Shown in pieces: positions 58,051-64,000 of a DNA stretch of 64,000 bases (position 1 is the stretch's first letter; each line of letters begins with the position of its first letter). The stretch comes from Agapanthus africanus (taxonomy: Eukaryota > Streptophyta > Magnoliopsida > Asparagales > Amaryllidaceae). The stretch covers positions 373,634,137 to 373,698,136 of the forward strand of contig JASDDO010000006.1 of the NCBI GenBank assembly GCA_030015575.1, given 5' to 3'. The position numbers were made by a program, and so were the translations under genes. A model generated the notes under the pieces. It was not told where the DNA came from and did not search any database. It worked only from the letters and a program-made list of their open reading frames with translations.

Positions 58051-59749
58051 TGATTGAAAGAATTGAAGTTAACCGCAATCAAGACGGTGTCGCTATGCAG
58101 CTAGCCGGTTGAGCACGGGTCGATCCATAGGGAGATGGTTGTATGTCCTTTCTTGTTTTAGACGAGTCAATAAAGAATCTGTATGTGTTTGTTCAAGACT
58201 AACCTATGTGTATATATTTGCAAGTAAGAAGTTGTTAAGAAAGAGATACGAAATTGTAAGCTAAAGAAATCCGTACTCAAAACCTTTGAGCCGAGTCTTG
58301 ACCAATTGAAGCTAGAGCAATAGACAACAACGTGGATTAGGGGATTTAAGCGCGGTATTCGTGGAATCCGGCTTGTTTACCCTTGTCCTTCCGTTCTTGT
58401 CTCTTGCTTTCGCCTCCGGCCAAACCGAACGCAACCGGTCGCGGTTAGGAATCACCGTTACCTTGTTAGGGTAGGGTGCCTAACGGAGCGCTTGCGTATG
58501 GTTTGGGCGGAGTTCAATGGAAAATAACGGGAAAAGGAAATGAGAAAAGAAAATCTTTAACTTATAATATCGTATTTCTTCTTAACAAAGATAATTACAA
58601 CATTCACAAAATGAACAACAAAGAACAAAAGAAAAGAACAAAGAAAAGAGAAAAGAAAAGATTACAAGTAATTGAAGTGCATGAAATATAAATTGCAAGA
58701 AAGTAAAGCAAGGTAATAAAAAGCAAGTAATAAATAAGCAATAAAAAGAACAAGAAACTAGAACTCAAGACAAGCATGTGATCAATAGCCAACCCTTAAA
58801 CTTGCAAGCTCAATCAAGAGGTTGCAAGATCAAGGGAAGGGTAGAGAACGCATGTGAAATGAAGCGCTAATTCCATAAGAAAATGCGACCCTTGAGATCA
58901 ATAACTAACCCTTAACCATTCAAGCTCAATGAAGAGGTTGAATGATCAAGAGAAAGCAAGAATCTCAAGGGGAAGAAGAAACAAAAGAGAATGATACAAA
59001 ACCCTCATCTTCATTGATCTCCCACTCAAAAAGCTCTCACTACAATTTTCATGGAAAAAGAAATGAAGAAGAAGAAGAAAAAGACTAAATCCTAACAAAA
59101 AGAGGAACAAAAGAATGACCCTTGGTTGGGCTCAGATCTGGAGTATTTATAGGAGGGGAACTGGGAACCTAGGGCAACAATCTGCCCTTACATAAAATGA
59201 CCAAACTGCCCATGAAAAACGACACAGAGAGGAGACTATATGGCCGCGGATCCGCGGCCTAGACCCCCCTTTGGCCGCGGATCCGCGGCCCTTTAGTGGT
59301 GTTGGGCAGTGGGCTTTTGTGGCATTCCCTGGTTTGTTGTGCCCTTTATTCTGGTATATGATTTTTCTTATAATATTTCCACATTTCTTCCAGAATTTCT
59401 GTTGATCAAAAGGTGATTGAAAGTGGATCTTTTGCTATGATTGTCTCGAGCACCGCATAGATTTCTCGGATCTTGTGCTGCCATTGAGCCTTGTGCATGA
59501 AAACGACAATCGATTTGACATTTTGTCTTCTTAAACCGGTGTGTGGCAACACGGATAAAGAGCAGAGACCTGTGTTTCATCTGTGGTTGGCAGTAATCCG
59601 GAATTATCGTGCTTTTTCATGATTTTCACCTTTTAGAGCCGAGAACCTGTAATCTGCAATTATGTGGCAAACACGGCTCAAGAGCACCTACCTATAAACA
59701 CACGAGCGTAAGAATGGGCGGTATAAAATGCAGTATTCTGTTATGAACA
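58051..59749 (-). mobile_element. 5' LTR of the tRNA-Asp-primed element
   Basis: 1699 bp. Promoter TATAAATA on the minus strand at 59144-59151. Both GC palindromes (59242-59259 and 59273-59290) are intact here. A few substitutions separate it from the left LTR. Confidence 0.88.
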
Positions 59750-59754
59750 CATTG

Positions 59755-60122
59755 CCCAGATCCTCTACCTTTGCCGCAGGCCGATCAGGAGTATTTTGAC
59801 CAACAAGCCGAGCAGTGAAGATCATGTTAGTAGTTAGTTAGTTTAGTTTTATTTCGTACTTTCATTCCTGACGTGAGCCCGTATTTTGGGACGTACTTTC
59901 CAGATTGTTATTGTTACTTGAATTTATTGCTTCCGCATATTATTTCTTGACTCGTTATTTCTGGCTCATGGACATGTACTAGATAGTTTCTTTTATTTTT
60001 CTGTTCTTGATATCTATAGACAGCCGTATTGTGACTGTGGAGGGATGTTTACTAGCCACAGGTAGCATGGTTGGCTCTGTCACGTGCCGATCTTAGCGTA
60101 CTCTGGGAAGCGGGGCGTGACA
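59755..60122 (+). mobile_element. 3' LTR of Tekay-like element, part 2
   Basis: Resumes at GCCCAGATCC(T) like 45462 onward and ends GGGGCGTGACA, followed by the TATAA duplication (60123-60127). Confidence 0.85.
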
Positions 60123-62154
60123 TATAAGCTTGGTCGTGTTTGAGAAAATATTCAGGATATCAACCGACATAAGCTTACGATGGAGGATGGAGGAAATTGA
60201 GTTAAAACGATAAATCTATTGGAGGTTGGAGGATAATAGACTAGAGCTCCTCAATGATCACATTCAAGCTCAAGAAGCTAAGAAGCCCAAAGTCCAAATT
60301 CAAAAGAATTTAAGAAATTAAAGATTCAAGGGCTCGTGTCGAGATATCGGAAGATTCAAGATTTGGCAAAAGAACGATATCGAAATAGGAAATCAATATG
60401 AGTACTCGTGACTATGGAAAATATCACATTAAGCTCTTACACACACTCTTCGTATTATCTGTGAAAAACTTGCGTTGGTTTTCGTTTAAAATCTTTTTCA
60501 AAAACCAAGTTCAATTTTGGCTAAAAAATCCTTCCTCAAACGTCTACACAATTATACTTCAGACGTCAGTCCTATTTTCGAAAACATCCACAAATTTTAA
60601 AATATCAGTTTCTTGTTTCAGAACAAACATCCGAAACTTACCAGAATAAACGTCTAAATGTTCTCTGCTTTAATTGTTTAAAACATTTTGACAGAACAAA
60701 CGTATGTCGATACTTCTTCATATATCTGTTTGTTCTCTAGATTTTCATTGGTTTTAATTATTTTACAGAACAAACGTCTGTCGATACTTCTTCATACGTC
60801 TGTTTGTTCTCTGGTTTTTCATTGGTCTAAAACTTTTTACAGAACAAATTTCTGTCCAAACTTCTTCAAACGTCTGGTTGTTCTCTGTATTTTCTTGGCA
60901 TAAAAACTTTTTGTGGGAACAAACGTCTAAACCTATGAAGCACAAACGTCTGAAGGTTTAAAACTTTGAAAATCTTTTCTTCTTCAGATGCGTGTCACTT
61001 GTTCTTCAAACATCTGTTTATTCTTTGTACTTTCATTGGTCATGTTTTGAAAACCACAGCAAACACCTGAAACTATTTTAGACAAACGTTTGAAACTCAA
61101 AATTATTTTGAAACATTTCTTCTTCAGACGTTAGTGTCTCTTTCTTCATACGTCTGTTTGTCTTCTGTGCTTTCTTACCTTCTTGTAAAAACTATCGACA
61201 AACGTCTGAAACTTTTTCTAATAAACGTCTGAAGCTTTTTTATAGCCTTTGATGATCTTTTTTCAGATGTCTAGCTGGTTGAACTTCAGACGTCTGATAA
61301 CAGCTTTTTTTGATTGATTTGACTTATAACGGTTAGTTTTTCTTTAGTGGTATTTATTAAGAATTGCTTTGGGTTTTGAATAGCCAAGACTTGCCAAATT
61401 ATTCTGAAATATTCCAAAGCCTCTTCTCATCTTTTTTGAGAGCAAAAACTTGATTTTGATTATCTTTTCTCTCACACACTCAAAAGAAAAAAGAGCTTAA
61501 TTTGATTATTCCATACTCATTGAGTATTAGTTGCGAGCTTTAAAAGAAACCCCTTTGAGAGTATTGTACTTCATTGTAAACCCTCTCCTTGTCTTTGTAT
61601 GAGGATTTCTTGAGTGTAAGAGAGTTCTTTGTAAGAAAAAATAGCGAGAGAAGTTTTTCTTTCTTTGTGTGAGGATCCTTGAGTGCATGGGTGCCTTTGT
61701 AAGGAAGGAGAACTCGTGATCGTGGTGAAGACATCAAGTAAGAAGTTGCGGGTGCACAACGTGTTATCTCGGTGGAGACGTGTTTTAGTGGAACGAGCCC
61801 GTAGGCCTAAAGATATAGGACTAGGGGATCTCATGAACCCATCTAAACGACTCGTGTTTGTGTTTGCTATTTCTTTCTCTTGCTTTAGATTTCAATTGCT
61901 TAGATAGAAATTGCATGCTCAACACCTTTTTATTCTTTATGCTCTTTACTTACTTGATTGCTATATCTATTGCCTGCTATATGTTCATGTGTTCACAATT
62001 ATAGATTACTTAGCCTCTTATTCTTATTGGTATATCATTTGTTTAAGATTTGCAATTGTGTTTGATTGGTAAGTGCAGTTTGTAGTATTTTTTTTTTAAT
62101 TTGAGCATATCGATTACCTTGTCCTATTCACCCCTTTCCACGACAACTTTCAAT

Positions 62155-62173
62155 TGGTATCAGAGCCTGGTGC
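62155..62173 (+). other. Primer binding site of SIRE-like element
   Basis: TGGTATCAGAGCCTGGTG, 2 nt after the LTR end at 62152, the usual initiator-Met type site of copia elements. Confidence 0.85.
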
Positions 62174-62209
62174 TCTTCTTGTTAGGCTTTATAACCTAGA
62201 GTTGATCCT

Positions 62210-62569
62210 ATGGATTTTTTTCCTTCTTGCTCTTATCGTGATGAACCATTTATACAGAACCCTCCATATTTTAATGGTTCTAAATTTGAGTTGTGGAAAA
62301 TTATGATGCAATATTTTTTTGAATCCCGGGATAGGGATATATAGAAAATAGTTGATAATGTGTACTTTATTCCTTCTATTTCCATATCTATGTAGAGTAT
62401 TCATGAAGAAAAAAATTATTTATTTTGAACATTAAAGCTCTTAAAATTCTACTCTGTGCGTTAAATATTGATGTTCTTAACAATGTCTTCTTTTGCAAGA
62501 TGGCTCATGAATTGTGGCATTCATTGGAAAATATTTATGGAGAACAAACCCTATGTAAAGAGAAGGAGA
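62210..62569 (+). pseudogene. Truncated gag of SIRE-like copia element
   Basis: ATG at 62210 reads NPPYFNGSKFELWKIMMQYF, the standard start of SIRE/Maximus gag, then stops at about 62342 and again downstream. Later pieces (NIKALKILLCALNIDVLNN, KMAHELWHSLENIYGEQ, after frameshift) continue the family pattern. The frame is cut at about 62570 by another LTR. No function remains. Confidence 0.75.
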
Positions 62570-64000
62570 TGTTAGTTATATTTATGCCCTAGAGGCCATT
62601 ACTATACATAGGATGTATATTGTAGTGGATGCTTGGACATATATAGGGAGGACTTTCTTGCTCGACATGATAGTATGCTATCTGGTTGCTCTTTACCTTA
62701 ACGTGTACACCGATTGTCTCTCTGTTACATGTTGGTAAAGCCCTTAGGATGTGTACTTGATTACCTGGACTATGATGCGGATCATACTAGTGGGGACATG
62801 GTAGTCCATAAGTACATCCTTCAAGGTCCCTAGTCGTGGGTGTATCGAGACGGGGCATCGATATACCAGAGTAGAGTAGCGTATACCTTCTCGACCCATA
62901 CAGATGGGCGATGGATGATCCCATATCCATTGGTGTTTGACATCATAAATGATATACGGGTGCTCAGTGGAGACTGGGTACACTGGACGGACTCGCCGAG
63001 AACTCCCAGATGGTATTATACCTCACGTCAGATGGCAGTTCTCTGGTGACACTGGTACAGGTTAGTCTGTAGACCCGAGATCGTCATAGAGTCTTGTGTG
63101 ATTCCCACTGTGCTTTGATTTCCACCTTACCACGTCCAAGAGGGCGTGCAAAATGGTGGTTTTTGGGTACAGTCCCGAATCACATGGAGGCAATGAGCGA
63201 TAGGAGGGGATTCGTCTCTCCCGGTATAGGGAGTTGATGTTGCGCTGTGTTCGATTGGCTATAATCAGAAATCCCTGGCCAGGGTTGCTGAGATTTACTG
63301 GTAAGTGTTACCAGTAGTTTCTTGAACTGTTATAGACCTCATATCGACACGACTTATCGAGCTACTGGGGTCTGACGTTTACCACCCCAGGCAAGATATG
63401 CGACATATCAGACGACGAGACCGGACTGTACGGTAAGTGTTACTGTTTAGATTCGTAGGAGTGTGAGCGGGCTTGCTCGTTGATCTTCTGATCGCTCAAT
63501 ACCAGGGTGGCCGTTACGTTTAGCAGACCGCTTGCGGCTTGTGGGTGTTTGATATGATCATCACCTGCTGCCGGCGTATTGACGAGTCTTTAGAGTCCTA
63601 CACAGAGGTTTTCTGGCTCAAGCGAAACGAAATAGGAGCGCATATGAGATATGTGCGGGACCGAGAATAATGCGTGTATGTGATACCGTATTCTATTCTT
63701 GCGATGAATGTATCGATTGGCTGTATGCGATATAACCTAGTTATCGAATCGAGGATTGATTCGATAAGTCGATACATTGGATATTAGTCGGTCATACCGG
63801 ATCGTTAAATCAAGTGTTGATTTAATGATTTAATGTATAATTATATATTTGATATATTACTTTACATTAACTAGTATTGGTTCACTTAAGATTGATTATC
63901 TCACTTGGATGTGCACATTGTATATATGATATATGTTTGTGCACTAGTTTGTATCATGTTTGATGATACATGCAAACTTGGGTGTATGATTGCTTTAAAC
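62570..64000 (+). mobile_element. Start of an Angela-like copia LTR (runs past the window)
   Basis: Begins TGTTAGTTATATTTATGCCC TAGAGGCCAT, close to the LTR start of Angela/BARE copia elements, at a point where the SIRE gag homology ends. The rest is non-coding, with words repeated such as GGTAAGTGTTAC (63301 and 63433). The right end, primer site and target duplication are outside the window, so the call rests on the start only. Confidence 0.45.

Larger units (their letters stand above)
52133..59749 (-). mobile_element. Non-autonomous LTR element primed by tRNA-Asp, 7617 bp
   Basis: LTRs 52133-53831 and 58051-59749 are both 1699 bp and nearly identical, so insertion is recent. Target duplication CATTG lies at 52128-52132 and 59750-59754. 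The element is on the minus strand: the primer site is next to the right LTR and the polypurine tract (AGTTTGGGGGTATT on minus) next to the left LTR. Internal DNA has one long ORF and no protease, RT or integrase. A tRNA-Asp primer site is typical of the Tat/Athila branch of gypsy elements, so a Tat- or Athila-derived passenger is the best guess. Confidence 0.88.
42851..60122 (+). mobile_element. Degraded Tekay-like gypsy element, host of a younger insertion
   Basis: 5' LTR 42851-45828 (TGTAACACTC...GCGTGACA), internal 45829-49514, 3' LTR 49515-52132 plus 59755-60122. Target duplication TATAA at 42846-42850 and 60123-60127. It is related to the Tekay composite at 2611 (same internal gene order and primer site) but with a distinct LTR. 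The 3' LTR start is CGTAAC instead of TGTAAC. Confidence 0.88.
42740..62152 (+). mobile_element. 5' LTR of SIRE-like copia element (right copy), split
   Basis: Part 1 is 42740-42850 (starts TGATAGCTTATGG) and part 2 is 60128-62152 (ends ACAACTTTCA, then primer site). Together they make about 2136 bp, against 2039 bp in the left LTR. Most of the extra length is a duplicated stretch near 61630-61735. The two LTRs differ by roughly one base in ten to twelve by eye, so they are old. The ACGTCTG motif cluster is at about 60540-61300. Confidence 0.85.

Noticed and set aside
62840..63049. 69-codon ORF near the right end
   Set aside because: Inside the Angela-like LTR; no homology and no support from the opposite copy, which is outside the window.

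Overview
This is plant nuclear DNA, almost certainly from a flowering plant with a large, repeat-rich genome. The evidence is a three-exon xyloglucan endotransglucosylase/hydrolase (XTH) gene, chromodomain Ty3/gypsy elements of the Tekay/Del type, SIRE/Maximus-like and other Ty1/copia elements, a CACTA transposon and a hAT-type MITE. The species cannot be named from the sequence. About 63 of the 64 kb is mobile DNA; the only intact host gene I can support is the XTH gene at 34941-35967 (+).

Left part (1-33087): this is the 3' portion of an old SIRE-like copia element on the plus strand. It has an envelope-like ORF relic, a 3' tail carrying a MITE, and a 3' LTR at 31049-33087. A gag-only gypsy element sits in it on the minus strand. 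The segment from inside that element's LTR to the copia tail is tandemly repeated with a unit of about 5.76 kb: the end of unit 0 (1-219), unit 1 (216-24358) and unit 2 (24355-30114). Unit 1 is enlarged by an 18.4-kb Tekay composite, LTR-internal-LTR-internal-LTR (2611-20966), flanked by the 5-bp duplication GTTTG. Unit 2 keeps the matching empty site.

Middle part (33088-42739): a minus-strand copia element is represented by the start of gag, a primer site and its LTR, followed by the XTH gene, then a further gag fragment of the same copia type. That fragment is split by a 5.5-kb CACTA element (37158-42632, duplication ATA).

Right part (42740-64000): this starts with the 5' LTR of a SIRE-like element, inserted in the same copia gag position and with the same duplication (CATCA) as the 3' LTR on the left. 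The LTR is split by a degraded Tekay-like element (42851-60122, duplication TATAA). Its own 3' LTR is split by a young non-autonomous element primed by tRNA-Asp (52133-59749, duplication CATTG). A broken SIRE gag and the start of an Angela-like copia LTR finish the window.

The most interesting points are these. (1) The copia gag pieces and SIRE halves are in circularly permuted order, which predicts a large tandem duplication containing the XTH gene. (2) A 70-bp insertion in the gypsy gag has complete spliceosomal intron signals and removes cleanly by homology. (3) The Tekay composite has a middle LTR that looks recombinant. (4) The tRNA-Asp-primed element carries an unrecognised acidic ORF and three repeated hairpin plus purine-tract modules. 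None of the retroelement polyproteins is intact.
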